Shown here: positions 23,685-32,917 of the stretch, piece by piece | Layout: each line of letters opens with the position of its first letter | How positions within the stretch are numbered: position 1 is the first letter of the stretch | DNA from: Paraburkholderia flagellata | Lineage (GTDB): Bacteria > Pseudomonadota > Gammaproteobacteria > Burkholderiales > Burkholderiaceae | NCBI RefSeq assembly: GCF_021390645.1 | Contig: NZ_JAJEJT010000003.1 | Coordinates: forward strand, 124,001 to 188,000 | Length of the DNA stretch: 64,000 nt | Reading direction: 5' to 3' | Translations under genes and position numbers: made by a program | The notes under the pieces: generated by a model | Databases searched by the model: none | Seen by the model: the letters and a program-made list of their open reading frames with translations, nothing else | What the model was told of the DNA's origin: nothing

Positions 23685-25697
23685 ATGAGCATATTCAGGT
23701 TTCAATCGGCGACGGAATCGGCGTTCCTCAAACGATCGCATGCGCCCAGTGCGGTGCGCGCATGGCTGGTGGACATGCTTTGCTGGCCGGCTCGATTCGA
23801 GGATGCGCAGGCCGAACGGGAATTTACGGAGGATTATGGCCGGCGTTTTGCCGACTTCCGCCGCGCGGCGTTAGTGCTTGGAACCCTGATCTGGGTGTGT
23901 TTTGGCTTTTGGGAAATCAGTCTTGCGCAGACCAGTCCCGTGTTCCGGCCGTACTTTCCAGAGGTATTCGCGTTCCGTTGCGCGGGTGCGCTAGGCGCGA
24001 CCGTTGGCATCGTGCTAGCCTTCAAACTCGAATTTCATCGCGACAAGGTCGCACACTGGATCCTGCTGTCGGGGCTGGCGTTCATGTGTTTCTGCCTGTT
24101 GATGCAAACGGTCCTCGCGCCACGCCCGTTCAATTTCACCCATTTCTTCGTCGGCTTCTATCTAATTCTTTTCTATCTGTTCGGCTTTCTTCGCCTGCGG
24201 GCCAAGGCGACACTGATGCTCACCGTGTGCGTGATCGCCGTGATCGTGATGGCGCAACTGGTCACTCAGGCGGTCGAGCCAGACAACTTCGCGGCGGGCA
24301 TGTTCTACCTTTTGAACGTCGCCGTCTTAGGGCACAGCGTCAACGTGAACGCCGAGCGGCATGTGCGCGACCGCTATGTCGCCGTCCAGGCACTTGCCCA
24401 TAGCAACGATGCGCTGCAAAGCGCCAATGCCGAACTCGCGCAAAAACACCATGATCTCGAGCGCGCACGACGCGACCAGCAGACCAAGTCGGAAGCCCTG
24501 ATCGCGTTGCGCGAGCAGCAGCGCGAAGCCGCCGAACAAGCGAGCCGGGCGAAATCGCGCTTTCTGGCGGCAGCCGCGCATGATCTGCGCCAACCCATGC
24601 ATGCGCTCAACCTCTTTCTTGCCGCGGCTGACGAAGCGCTGGATGCGCGCGACATCGAAGCATCGAGCAAGCTGATCGGCGAGGCCCGCAAAGCGTCGGT
24701 ATTGACGGCGCGTCTCTTCAACGCGGTGCTCGACCTGTCGAAGCTCGAATCGGGCCACGTCAACCCGATCTATACGAGCGTCGACTTGAGCCGCGTGACC
24801 GAGGAGACGGTCGCACAACTCGCGTCGTTCGCGGCGAGTCGCGGCGTTGTGCTGCGCTATGCCAAGGCGCTGCAAAGACCCGCATGGGTGCGCACCGACG
24901 CCGACTGGATTCCCCGCGTGTTGAGCAACCTCATCGCGAACGGCATCAAATATTCGGATCCATCGAAAGCAGGGCGTTCCACGGTGCTCGTTGGATTGGT
25001 ACGTATGCCTAACTACGTCAGACTCGACGTGCTCGACAACGGCATTGGCATCGCGCCGGAGCATTGGGACACGATCTTCCAGCCGTTCGTGCAGCTCGGA
25101 AACCCGGAGCGGGACCGCGAGAAAGGGCTTGGACTCGGTTTGTCGATCGTGAATGCGGTGGTGTCCTTGCTCGAGGGACACCGTCTCGAACTGAAGTCGA
25201 TCGAAGGACACGGATCGCGCTTCTCGGTGCGCATGCCGGTGGCGGATCAATTTGCGCTGCCCGACGCCACGTTGCCGCCCGCTGATGCGGCATCGTCGCC
25301 GTCACCGTCGTCGCTGCGCGGTCTCTACGTGTTGCTGGTGGAAGACGACAGCCTGGTCCGCGCGTCGATGGAGGCGCTGTTCGCGCGGTGGGGTGTGTTG
25401 TCGGATTCGGTTCGCTCTGCGGCCGAACTCGACGACCTGCTGCAGTCGATCGAGCGTGTGCCGGACCTCGTCATCAGCGACTACCGGCTCCCGGAGATGT
25501 CGACGGCACACGACGTCATCCGTCTGCTTGGCGAGCATTTTGCGCGGCCCGTGCCGTGCCTCGTGGTGACGGGCGAAGCCGTGGCAAGCACGCAGGGTGT
25601 GTTGCCGGAGCGCTGCGTGCTCAGCAAGCCGTTGTCTCCCGACCTGCTGATCGCGCGCATGCTCGAATTGACGGAGGCATCGCCCCGGGCGAGTTAG
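23685..25697 (+). CDS. Hybrid sensor histidine kinase with C-terminal receiver
   Basis: 670-aa inner-membrane kinase. Six hydrophobic helices fill about 45-220, followed by a coiled coil with heptads (about 225-290: ANAELAQKHHDLERARRDQQ). HisKA has H299 in HDLRQPMHALNLF. HATPase_c shows N, G1 (DNGIGIAPEHWD) and G2 (KGLGLGLSIV) boxes. A receiver domain has phosphoacceptor D599 (VISDYRLPE). No periplasmic sensor domain is evident, so the signal may be sensed in the membrane. Its stop codon overlaps the stop of the LuxR response regulator on the other strand, so the two genes probably form one signalling pair. Confidence 0.9.
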   Translation: MSIFRFQSATESAFLKRSHAPSAVRAWLVDMLCWPARFEDAQAEREFTEDYGRRFADFRRAALVLGTLIWVCFGFWEISLAQTSPVFRPYFPEVFAFRCAGALGATVGIVLAFKLEFHRDKVAHWILLSGLAFMCFCLLMQTVLAPRPFNFTHFFVGFYLILFYLFGFLRLRAKATLMLTVCVIAVIVMAQLVTQAVEPDNFAAGMFYLLNVAVLGHSVNVNAERHVRDRYVAVQALAHSNDALQSANAELAQKHHDLERARRDQQTKSEALIALREQQREAAEQASRAKSRFLAAAAHDLRQPMHALNLFLAAADEALDARDIEASSKLIGEARKASVLTARLFNAVLDLSKLESGHVNPIYTSVDLSRVTEETVAQLASFAASRGVVLRYAKALQRPAWVRTDADWIPRVLSNLIANGIKYSDPSKAGRSTVLVGLVRMPNYVRLDVLDNGIGIAPEHWDTIFQPFVQLGNPERDREKGLGLGLSIVNAVVSLLEGHRLELKSIEGHGSRFSVRMPVADQFALPDATLPPADAASSPSPSSLRGLYVLLVEDDSLVRASMEALFARWGVLSDSVRSAAELDDLLQSIERVPDLVISDYRLPEMSTAHDVIRLLGEHFARPVPCLVVTGEAVASTQGVLPERCVLSKPLSPDLLIARMLELTEASPRAS

Positions 25698-26389
25698 GCC
25701 GTGGGGGCGTGCGCGACGGTGGGAATCTCTATGCCGCGGCGCGCCATTTCGACGATCAGGAACGTGCGCCGCGAGACGTTGAAGCGGCTCAGCAAATCGC
25801 TGATGTATTCCTTCGCGGTGTTCTCCGAGATATTCATCTTGCGCGCGATGGCCTTGTTCGACATGCCCTGAAGCAGAAAACCCAAGGTTTGCGCGAGGCG
25901 CGGCGGCAGATTCAGCGAGTCGATCGGGACGCCCTTGCTCAAGCCCGGGGACTGCGGAGTATGGCCGCCTTTGCCGAGCACGCTGTTGGGCAGATAAACC
26001 CGTCCATTCAGGATCGTCTGCAGGGCTTCCCGGAACACCGCACCGCCTTCCTCGCTGGCCTTCGAAATGAAGCCGCCAGCGCCATTCTTGATGCAATCCA
26101 GCACGGTTTCGCGGTCGTCCTGCGCGGACAGCATCACCACATGCGCAGCACGCTCGTTTTCCTGCAGCCAGCGCAGCAGGTCGAGCCCGGTGTGATTGTT
26201 CCCGATCTGGTAGTCGAGAAAAACGAGGTCGTAAGCCTTGTTCTGCAGCCGCTCGACAGCGGCGTCGTACGAACCGGCCTCGTCGATATCGAGCGTCGGT
26301 TCCGAGGTCAGAATCAGGCTCTTCATCGCGATACGCGTCAAGCCCTCGTCTTCTACGAGCAGTACGTGGCGGAAATACAGGTTGTCCAT
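25694..26389 (-). CDS. NarL/LuxR family response regulator
   Basis: 231 aa. N-terminal receiver domain (VLLVEDEG; phosphoacceptor D59 in LVFLDYQIG; FISKAS with the conserved Lys) and C-terminal LuxR-type HTH (LPPRLAQTLGFLLQGMSNKAIARKMNISENTAKEYISDLLSRF). The start is ATG 26389 with GGAGAGG. Four bases overlap tail to tail with the hybrid kinase, the likely phosphodonor. Targets are unknown. Confidence 0.92.
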   Translation of the reverse strand: MDNLYFRHVLLVEDEGLTRIAMKSLILTSEPTLDIDEAGSYDAAVERLQNKAYDLVFLDYQIGNNHTGLDLLRWLQENERAAHVVMLSAQDDRETVLDCIKNGAGGFISKASEEGGAVFREALQTILNGRVYLPNSVLGKGGHTPQSPGLSKGVPIDSLNLPPRLAQTLGFLLQGMSNKAIARKMNISENTAKEYISDLLSRFNVSRRTFLIVEMARRGIEIPTVAHAPTA

Positions 26390-26570
26390 CGGGGCCTCTC
26401 CAGTCGGGACCACTGTACCCGCAATTCATCAGGTTGCGATCCCCCCATTGCGGGGGACGCTTCCGGGGCCACCTTCTGGAGGCGTTTTTCCCCCGTCATG
26501 GCCGGTTTTGCCAGAACTCCGGTACGAGCAGGATGGAGTCATTGCAGTTCGGACGATGAAGGACACCATC

Positions 26571-27002
26571 ATGCATACGCCGCATCCCGACTTCAAAAGC
26601 TTGCTCAATATTTTCCGCTTCGCGCCGGATGACGAAACCCGCGCGCGCCCGTGCAAGCCGGAGCCGGAATCGGCAACGCCACCGGACGCAACGATCCTGC
26701 AGGAGCTGCTTCGGGCAAGGGCGCTGATGGTGCGCATCGAGTCGAGCGGCGTGAAATTCCCGGACCAGATCGACGACGTTCTCGTTCAGGCCTTGAGCGC
26801 TTATGACCAGAAGCGCTGGACTGAGCAGATCGACCGGAGTTTCTGCATCACGCTGAGTCTGCTGGAGTCCATCGCGCGCCACCGGCGTGGTGGCTCAACG
26901 GCGCGCAGCGTATGCACAGATGCGACCCTTGTTAATAACGACAAGCCTCGCCAGACCGTCATCATCAGCGAGCGCGGGAATGTACTCGATGGGAATTGGT
27001 GA
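26571..27002 (+). CDS. Hypothetical protein
   Basis: 143 aa, not recognised. ATG 26571 has AAGGA 8 nt upstream; ATG 26556 is an alternative. Soluble and mostly helical in character (ILQELLRARALMVRIESSGVKFPDQIDDVLVQALSAYDQKRW). It is divergent from the response regulator gene and 52 nt ahead of another small hypothetical gene, so both could belong to the regulon of the two-component pair. Confidence 0.6.
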   Translation: MHTPHPDFKSLLNIFRFAPDDETRARPCKPEPESATPPDATILQELLRARALMVRIESSGVKFPDQIDDVLVQALSAYDQKRWTEQIDRSFCITLSLLESIARHRRGGSTARSVCTDATLVNNDKPRQTVIISERGNVLDGNW

Positions 27003-27054
27003 ACGATCAACGCATGGGCCGAATAAATAGTCTGGCTGACGAGGAGATCGCGCG

Positions 27055-27438
27055 ATGCAAGACAATTCCATCGGGTACGGCGCACTGGATGAACGGCGCC
27101 TGCAATCCCTGCTTGCACAGGAAGGCGAAAGCCAGGTGGGAGGCCGGGGGGCAGGGCGCGAGAAAGCGATTCAGACAAAGACAGAGACAGAGACAGAACG
27201 GCGGCCTCACAGTCCCTACACTGTCCACAATCTCGACACCGCAATTACTCACCTCGAAAGCGCTATTGGCGCAGATAAAGCGATGGAGATTTTCGGTGCG
27301 AGCTATTGGCACGCTCGCGTGCTCGAACTCCGATCGACACCGGGCATTGTGTACGTCCAGGAGCGTCGGCTGCAGTGTTTGCTGGATCGGTTTGCGGCCA
27401 GCTCCGGGGGGCAGGAAATTGACTTGAATAATGTTTGA
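27055..27438 (+). CDS. Hypothetical protein
   Basis: 127 aa, not recognised, with a GAGGAG ribosome-binding site before ATG 27055. A charged low-complexity segment at about 40-50 is coded by a 6-bp repeat (AGACAG/GACAGA type). The C-terminal half (YTVHNLDTAITHLESAIGADKAMEIFGASYWHARVLEL) looks like a small helical domain. Probably co-transcribed with the preceding hypothetical gene, and ends ahead of the terminator at 27549. Confidence 0.6.
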   Translation: MQDNSIGYGALDERRLQSLLAQEGESQVGGRGAGREKAIQTKTETETERRPHSPYTVHNLDTAITHLESAIGADKAMEIFGASYWHARVLELRSTPGIVYVQERRLQCLLDRFAASSGGQEIDLNNV

Positions 27439-27548
27439 ATCAGAAGAGCGGGGGATATCAAATCATTACGGGAAGCGTGAGAGACCACCAAAAAATTAGC
27501 GAAAGAAAAGTCAGGGATCCGGAACAAAAACAGGGATAGTTGGCGTTC

Positions 27549-27587
27549 GCCGTGCGGCACGCGTAGCGCGTCGCACGGCATTTATTT
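27549..27587. terminator. Intrinsic terminator between convergent genes
   Basis: 8-bp stem GCCGTGCG/CGCACGGC (27549-27556 and 27572-27579) continues, after a 2-nt bulge, as ACGCG/CGCGT around a TAG loop, and is followed by ATTTATTT. It lies between the plus-strand hypothetical gene and the minus-strand LysR gene. Confidence 0.8.
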
Positions 27588-27610
27588 GCGTCGAGCATGC
27601 CGCGTGAATC

Positions 27611-28522
27611 TCACCGGCGCCGCAGAGACGCGTCGCGTTCGAACAACTCGACGAGCCAGTCGATGAACACTCGGACTTTCGCGCTCAGATAGCGGTTGGG
27701 CGGATAGATCACGTGCACGGGGTAGGTCGGCTGCGGCCAGTCTTCGAGCAGCGCCACGAGCTTTCCGGTGGCGATGGCGTCGCGCACCGAATAAGCGGGT
27801 GCCTGGATAATGCCGAGGCTCGCGAGGCCGGCTGCCAGATAGGTATTCGTATCGTTGACGATGAGCCGGTGTTTGAGCGGCAGGCCTTCTTTTCGATCGT
27901 CGTACAAAAACGGAAACGACGCGGGATAGCCGGCGCCCGAAGGGATCATGCCGATTGTCGGAAAGTCACTCAACTGGTCTGGCGAAGTGGGCGCGCCATG
28001 CGCGTCGAGCAACGCCGGTGTCGCGCAAGTGGTGAAGCCGAACGCGCCGATCTGCCGTGCGACAAGAAACGGTTCGTCGGCGTTGCCGGCGCGGATCGCG
28101 CAGTGAAAGCCCTCGGCAATCAGGTCGGCGCGCTCGTTGCCGACTTCCAGCTCGATCTCGATGTCCGGATAGGTGCGGTAGAAGTCATCGAGCGCCGGCA
28201 TGAGCACCAGCGTGCCGATCGCGGTCGCGGCATCGACGCGGATCTTGCCGGACGGTTTGGTCCGGGCATGAGTCGTCGACGATTCGATGTCCGCGAGGTC
28301 GGCGAGCAGACGCACGACGCGGTCGTAGTAGAGCGCGCCTTCCGGCGTGACCGTCACCGAGCGCGTGGTGCGATGCAGCAGCCGCACCTTCAGCTCTTCC
28401 TCGAGTTTCTGGATGAGCCGTGTCAACGACGCGTTCGGCATGTCGAGCGTCTCGGCCGCTTTCGTGAACGTACCGGCCTCGACCACGCGCACGAACGCGT
28501 TCATCGCTGCGATGCGGTCCAT
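27611..28522 (-). CDS. LysR family transcriptional regulator
   Basis: 303 aa. N-terminal HTH (MDRIAAMNAFVRVVEAGTFTKAAETLDMPNASLTRLIQKLE) and a substrate-binding domain from about 90. ATG 28522 gives the standard LysR N-terminus; ATG 28555 and 28567 are upstream alternatives. Last gene of the catabolic block (28583-37002) and similar over its length to the LysR gene at the other end (37272-38279). Both belong to the CrgA-like group (RTTRSV, P[ED]GA-YY). It may be read through from the operon, or control it. Confidence 0.9.
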   Translation of the reverse strand: MDRIAAMNAFVRVVEAGTFTKAAETLDMPNASLTRLIQKLEEELKVRLLHRTTRSVTVTPEGALYYDRVVRLLADLADIESSTTHARTKPSGKIRVDAATAIGTLVLMPALDDFYRTYPDIEIELEVGNERADLIAEGFHCAIRAGNADEPFLVARQIGAFGFTTCATPALLDAHGAPTSPDQLSDFPTIGMIPSGAGYPASFPFLYDDRKEGLPLKHRLIVNDTNTYLAAGLASLGIIQAPAYSVRDAIATGKLVALLEDWPQPTYPVHVIYPPNRYLSAKVRVFIDWLVELFERDASLRRR

Positions 28523-28582
28523 GACAGGCGTCTCCGTGCGAAGGGACGACGTCATTAGACCGCACAATCGCGACCCCTGCTT

Positions 28583-29371
28583 TCAGACGCCCTTGAAGTC
28601 CATCGCTGGGCGTGGGCGGCCCGCGTTCAGCGCATCGACGGCGGAGCGCAGTCCGCGTTGCACGTCGTCGGTTTCGAACAGCGGCATCGCGATGTCGAAC
28701 ATCGCTTCGTCCGCGGCCGCAACGCCGCCAACGGCCCATGCGCGCAGCAGCGCCTTGTGTGCGGCATAGGCACGCGTGGGGCCGCGGGCGACCTTGCGCG
28801 CGAATTGGGCCGCTTCTTCCAGCAGAGCCGTGTCGGCCACCACGCGGTTCACGATGCCGAAGCGCTCCATCGTGGCGGCGGGCACCTTCTCGGACGTCAA
28901 CGCCCACTCGGAAGCGCGCGAGCGCCCCGCGCGTTCCGCGACCCGGTAAATGCCGCCGAGCACCGTGACGATGCCGAGCGTTTGTTCGGGATGGCCGAAG
29001 GTCGCCGATTCGCCCGCGAAGATCACGTCCGCGCGCAGCGCGAGTTCAAAGCCGCCGCCGAAGCACAGACCCTGCACCGCGGCGACGACCGGCAGCGGCA
29101 GGCGCTCGAAGCGATTGAACACAGACATGTAGTGCCCAAAACGCGCTCGCAGTTCGCGCACGCTCGCATCGGGCCAATTCATGATGTCGCCGCCGAACGA
29201 GAAGTTTTCGCCAGCGCTGCGCACGAGCACCGCGCGTGCGTCGCTGCTCTCGATTGCCGTGACGGCCGCAGCGAGTTCGTCGATCATCCGGTCGTCGATG
29301 CGATTCTGCGGAGGGCGGTCGAGGACGATCGTCGCGAGTGCGTCGTCGAAGCTGACAGTCAGGTGTGCCAT
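28583..29371 (-). CDS. Enoyl-CoA hydratase/isomerase family protein
   Basis: 262-aa crotonase-fold protein. Oxyanion-hole blocks SAGENFSFGGDI and VAAVQGLCFGGGFELALRADV, then FGHPEQTLGIVTVLGGIYR, where hydratases usually carry the catalytic Glu pair. Start ATG 29371 with AAGGA upstream. Last enzyme of the ten-gene catabolic operon, 30 nt after an alpha/beta hydrolase. The presence of a MaoC hydratase in the same operon suggests two separate CoA-ester steps. Confidence 0.85.
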   Translation of the reverse strand: MAHLTVSFDDALATIVLDRPPQNRIDDRMIDELAAAVTAIESSDARAVLVRSAGENFSFGGDIMNWPDASVRELRARFGHYMSVFNRFERLPLPVVAAVQGLCFGGGFELALRADVIFAGESATFGHPEQTLGIVTVLGGIYRVAERAGRSRASEWALTSEKVPAATMERFGIVNRVVADTALLEEAAQFARKVARGPTRAYAAHKALLRAWAVGGVAAADEAMFDIAMPLFETDDVQRGLRSAVDALNAGRPRPAMDFKGV

Positions 29372-29401
29372 GGGGTGATCCTTGAAACGTGAGTGCGGAG
29401 G

Positions 29402-30295
29402 TTAGCCGAGGTGCTGCTTGAACCACTCGAGCGCGGCGTTGCTGGAAATCTGAAACTGCGACAGATACGGATCGAAGTGTCCGCCTTCGATCGTCACGAG
29501 CCGCTTGGGCTGAAGCGCACGTTCGTAGGCAGCCAGTTCGAGGTCCGTCAACGTGATCGCGTCGTGCGTGGCGACCACCATCAGCAAGGGCGTCGGCGAG
29601 ACACGCGCGATCCACTGGCCCGGCTCGTACATGCGCGCGGCGCGCGTCGAGCGTACGGTCACGTTGTTTTCCCATACGCCTTCCGGCAGCGACTGCAGAT
29701 AGAAGTCGATCGCGTCCCTGGCGCGATACGACGCGGCGACCGCAGGATCGGCACTCACGATCGCCTGCCGCCGCGGCGCCTCGCCGCGCAGTTGCGCGCG
29801 GTCGTCGTCGGCGAACGCTTCTTCGATCGCCGCGACGTTCTCCGGCGCAATGCGTCGCAGCCCCTGTTCGTAGCCGCTGATCGTCGGCACCTGGGCGACG
29901 ACGCAGCGCAGGCGCCGCTCGGTTGCGCCCAGCACGATCGCGTGGCCACCCGCATAGCTCGTGCCCCAGAGGCCGATGCGCGCGGGATCGACGACGTCGA
30001 GGCTTTCGAGGTAGCTGATGGCGCGCCGCCAGTCCGCGATCTGACGCCACGGATCGATGTCGTGGCGGGGCGTGCCCTCGCTCGCGCCGAAGCCGCGATG
30101 ATCGTGCAGCAGCACGACGAAGCCCGCTTCGGCGAAGGCGCGCGCGAACGGCTCGAGCCCGTGCTGCTTCACGCCGGCGTAGCCGTGCGCCATCGTGATG
30201 GCGGGTCGCCGTCCTTCGCCGGGCGGCGTAAAGAGCCAGCCGCGCAGCTTGACGCCGCCGTCCACTTCGAATTCAACATCGCTACGTTTGACCAT
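29402..30295 (-). CDS. Alpha/beta hydrolase
   Basis: 297 aa. Nucleophile elbow GTSYAG (S113) and C-terminal histidine in EGGHFDPY; the oxyanion region is AHGYAG. The fold and the LHDHRGFGASEG segment resemble dienelactone hydrolase/dipeptidyl-peptidase-like hydrolases acting on small esters or C-C bonds. Start ATG 30295 with GGAG. It is one of two different hydrolases in the operon. Substrate unknown. Confidence 0.85.
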   Translation of the reverse strand: MVKRSDVEFEVDGGVKLRGWLFTPPGEGRRPAITMAHGYAGVKQHGLEPFARAFAEAGFVVLLHDHRGFGASEGTPRHDIDPWRQIADWRRAISYLESLDVVDPARIGLWGTSYAGGHAIVLGATERRLRCVVAQVPTISGYEQGLRRIAPENVAAIEEAFADDDRAQLRGEAPRRQAIVSADPAVAASYRARDAIDFYLQSLPEGVWENNVTVRSTRAARMYEPGQWIARVSPTPLLMVVATHDAITLTDLELAAYERALQPKRLVTIEGGHFDPYLSQFQISSNAALEWFKQHLG

Positions 30296-30339
30296 TTCAC
30301 TCTCCTGGAATTGGGATGATTGCGCGCGCATGCTACCGT

Positions 30340-31521
30340 TCACGCGCCGGGATAAAAGAGGCTCGCGTCGACGTTGCCTTGCAGGCGACGGCCGAGTTCT
30401 GCCGAGAATTTCAGCGCGCCGCCGAGCGGCCGATGATGGATCGCCACGTGGACGATCTTGCCCGCCGCGTTCTTTGTCAGCACCGTGACGCCACGCATGC
30501 GCTCGCCGCCGAATGCCTGAACTTCCCATTCGAGGTAGTCGCGCGGTCCGTTGTGTGCCTCATGCGTGAACGAGAGCGCCTCGTAGATCTTGCTGGCGGT
30601 GGTCATCACGGTCTTGACCTGTTCGATGCCGACGGCCGGCTTCGCGAGCACACTCGCTTCGAGCACGACGTCCAGTGCGAACGAATCCGCAAAAGCGTTC
30701 GCGGACTTCTGCTCGAACGCCCGGGTCCATCCTTGCGGCGCGACGGGCGTGGCCTGCACGTGCGCGCCGTTGGGCGCGTGCTCGATATTGGCGAGAAACG
30801 ACTCGACGACGTGTGCAACCGCAGCCGGCTCCTCGACGTGCGGCCAGTGGCCCGCGCGCTCGATCGACGCGATGGAAGGCGCCTTGAAGCGCGGCATCAC
30901 GCCCGAGGAGATCATAGCGAAGTTGACGAAGCCGTCGCCGTCGCCGCGGATGATGAGGACCGGGCCGCGATATCGGGAGGGTTCTGCGCCAGACGGATGG
31001 CCCGCGTTCCAGAGGTCGGCAAAGACACCGACGGCCGGGGCGGCGACGCGATCGCCGAGTTGGCCGAGCCGTTCGAGCCGCGCGTCATCGAGGCTGACCG
31101 AGACATTGCGGCGTAACTCGCGCTGCGCCGCCGGATTGCCGCCGACCGCATGGAACGCGCTCATGGCTTCGCTGGGCAATCCCGCGCCGCCCAGCGGCAC
31201 CGGCGTCAACAGCACGAGGCCGCGGACCTGCTGGTCGAGCCGTTGCGCGACCAGCTCGGCAATCTGCGCGCCCATGCTGTGGCCAACGAGGACGACCGGC
31301 AGCGACAGCGCGTTCACCTGCGTCGTGACGTCCGCCGCGAAACGGTCGAGGCTGAACGGACCGGGTTCATCGGCGCGCGCGCCCATGCCGGGCAGATCGA
31401 TGCACAGTGCGCCGGCCGCGCGGTGGCCGAGGTGCCGTGTGACGTCGTCCCATATCTGGGCGCCGTCGAGAAACCCGTGGATGAACACGAGCGCGGGCTG
31501 GGTCGAATGAGTCGGATGCAT
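30340..31521 (-). CDS. Alpha/beta hydrolase fused to an NTF2/SnoaL-like domain
   Basis: 393 aa. Residues 1-250 form an alpha/beta hydrolase: HGFLDG oxyanion loop, GHSMG nucleophile (S82) and catalytic His in AGHWPHVEEP. Residues about 265-393 (FADSFALDVVLEASVLAKPAVG, KIYEALSFTHE, GKIVHVAIHHRPLGGALKFS) look like a SnoaL/NTF2-like cone domain of the kind that binds small hydrophobic ligands. The fusion is unusual and suggests that substrate binding or isomerisation is coupled to hydrolysis. Start ATG 31521. Sits 29 nt after the flavin reductase-like gene and 44 nt before the second hydrolase. Confidence 0.8.
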   Translation of the reverse strand: MHPTHSTQPALVFIHGFLDGAQIWDDVTRHLGHRAAGALCIDLPGMGARADEPGPFSLDRFAADVTTQVNALSLPVVLVGHSMGAQIAELVAQRLDQQVRGLVLLTPVPLGGAGLPSEAMSAFHAVGGNPAAQRELRRNVSVSLDDARLERLGQLGDRVAAPAVGVFADLWNAGHPSGAEPSRYRGPVLIIRGDGDGFVNFAMISSGVMPRFKAPSIASIERAGHWPHVEEPAAVAHVVESFLANIEHAPNGAHVQATPVAPQGWTRAFEQKSANAFADSFALDVVLEASVLAKPAVGIEQVKTVMTTASKIYEALSFTHEAHNGPRDYLEWEVQAFGGERMRGVTVLTKNAAGKIVHVAIHHRPLGGALKFSAELGRRLQGNVDASLFYPGA

Positions 31522-31550
31522 GCTTGTTTCTCTCTCTGGCGGTTCGAAGA

Positions 31551-32258
31551 TCAGCGTGTCGCGCCGGATGCGGACCAGTTCGCGCCGTCGATGGGCGAGT
31601 AGCTGTCGTCAAAGTCGTCGAGACGCCCAATGCGCTTGTTTTGCAGGCGCGCGAGCACCTGCGGGTCGAGCGGCGTCGTGAACGCGCTCTGCACCACCGT
31701 GTATTCAGCAGCGAGGCGGCCGACTGCCTGCAGGGCGGCCGTGTCGATACGGCCACGCTCGAGGTAGAGGTCGTCGCGGATCTGGAAACGGAGCACTTCG
31801 CCGAATATCACGTGGTCGTAATCGCTGATCTCGATGATCCGGTCGAGCTTGCATTCGAGCGCGATTGGCGCGGCCTTCACGCGAGGCGGGCGGACCGTCA
31901 GCGAATCGGCCTTCTCGAGTCCGAGTGCGTCGAATTCGTCGACATCGGAAGGAAATTCATATGCACTGCGATGCATCGCATCGGCGAGTGCGAGGTTGGC
32001 GATATTGACGACAAACTCGCCGGTGTCCCGGATGTTGACGAAGGTGTCCTTCAACGTCACCCCGTCTGAGCGGGGTTGCATCGAGATGGAGATCATCGGC
32101 GGCTTGCGGCCCACTGCGGTGAAGAACGAAATCGGCGCGAGGTTGGCGACGCCGTCCGTGGAAAGCGTGCTGACCCAGGCGATGGCGCGAGGCAGGATCG
32201 AGCCGATCAGCAGCTTGTAGTTCTCAGCGGCATTCTGGGTGGAGGGGTCGATGATCAT
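31551..32258 (-). CDS. Flavin reductase-like FMN-binding protein
   Basis: 235 aa of the flavin_reduct/split-barrel family. The N-terminal block (LPRAIAWVSTLSTDGVANLAPISFFTAVGRKPP) is characteristic, with FVNIRDTGEFVVNIAN following. Members bind FMN and may reduce it for a partner monooxygenase or act alone. No monooxygenase is seen in this operon, so a direct role, for instance as a hydrolase-like or reductase enzyme, is possible. It is longer than simple flavin reductases (about 160-190 aa). Confidence 0.85.
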   Translation of the reverse strand: MIIDPSTQNAAENYKLLIGSILPRAIAWVSTLSTDGVANLAPISFFTAVGRKPPMISISMQPRSDGVTLKDTFVNIRDTGEFVVNIANLALADAMHRSAYEFPSDVDEFDALGLEKADSLTVRPPRVKAAPIALECKLDRIIEISDYDHVIFGEVLRFQIRDDLYLERGRIDTAALQAVGRLAAEYTVVQSAFTTPLDPQVLARLQNKRIGRLDDFDDSYSPIDGANWSASGATR

Positions 32259-32294
32259 GACGAGTGTCCTTGAAAAGGTGTCAGGCGTTCAGCG

Positions 32295-32747
32295 TTATGC
32301 GGGGCGACGTGCGACGATCAGCCTGGCGGTCATGTTCTGCACGACCTGGCCTTGCTGATTGAGTGTTCTGGAGCGCAGCACCAGGGTGCCAAGATCGGTG
32401 CGCGAGCGTGAAGGGATCAGTTCCATCACTTCGCTTTCGACGTGCAGCACGTCGCCAGGGCGCGTCGGCGTCTTCCACTCGATCTCGCAGCCGGCGCCGA
32501 GCACACCGTTGGCCAGCTTCGGGCCATCGTCGACGAGCAGACGCATCGTCATCGCCGCCGTATGCCAGCCGCTCGCTGCGAGAGCGCCAAACATCGTTTT
32601 GCGGGCCGCTTCATCGTCGAGATGGAACGGCTGCGGATCGAACTCCGCGGCGAACCGCTTGATGTCGGCGGCGCCGACTTCATGCGTGCCTGTGGTGAAG
32701 GTGTCGCCGACCGTGAGGTCGTCGAAGTAGAGCGTCTCCTGACTCAT
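32295..32747 (-). CDS. MaoC family (R)-specific enoyl-CoA hydratase-like protein
   Basis: 150-aa hot-dog fold protein. The hydratase-2 motif is present as FDPQPFHLDDEAA, with catalytic D37 and H42. It would hydrate an enoyl-CoA or a similar thioester. The start is ATG 32747. Short upstream open frames have no support. Gene order places it between the D-2-hydroxyacid dehydrogenase and the flavin reductase-like gene. Confidence 0.88.
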   Translation of the reverse strand: MSQETLYFDDLTVGDTFTTGTHEVGAADIKRFAAEFDPQPFHLDDEAARKTMFGALAASGWHTAAMTMRLLVDDGPKLANGVLGAGCEIEWKTPTRPGDVLHVESEVMELIPSRSRTDLGTLVLRSRTLNQQGQVVQNMTARLIVARRPA

Positions 32748-32917
32748 GAACGTGTCCTTTTCAGGGAGCGGGTGCCAAGCTAGCCGGTAGAGCTTGCTTG
32801 CTGCCCCGCGGAACCTGAAGTTAATGTAGGCGACGTCCAGGAAGGGAGAAAGAGGGGTGCGCTGAAAGCGGCATTCCAATCCGGTCAATAATCGGCGCGG
32901 GTCGCCGCGGGGCTCGG

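Noticed and set aside
26434..26456. CCCCC/GGGGG hairpin between the response regulator and the hypothetical gene
   Set aside because: Homopolymer-based short stem with no T-run; could be chance.
31367..31756. Several ORFs on both strands within 28-37 kb
   Set aside because: All overlap the ten-gene catabolic operon in other frames and are Arg/Ala-rich.
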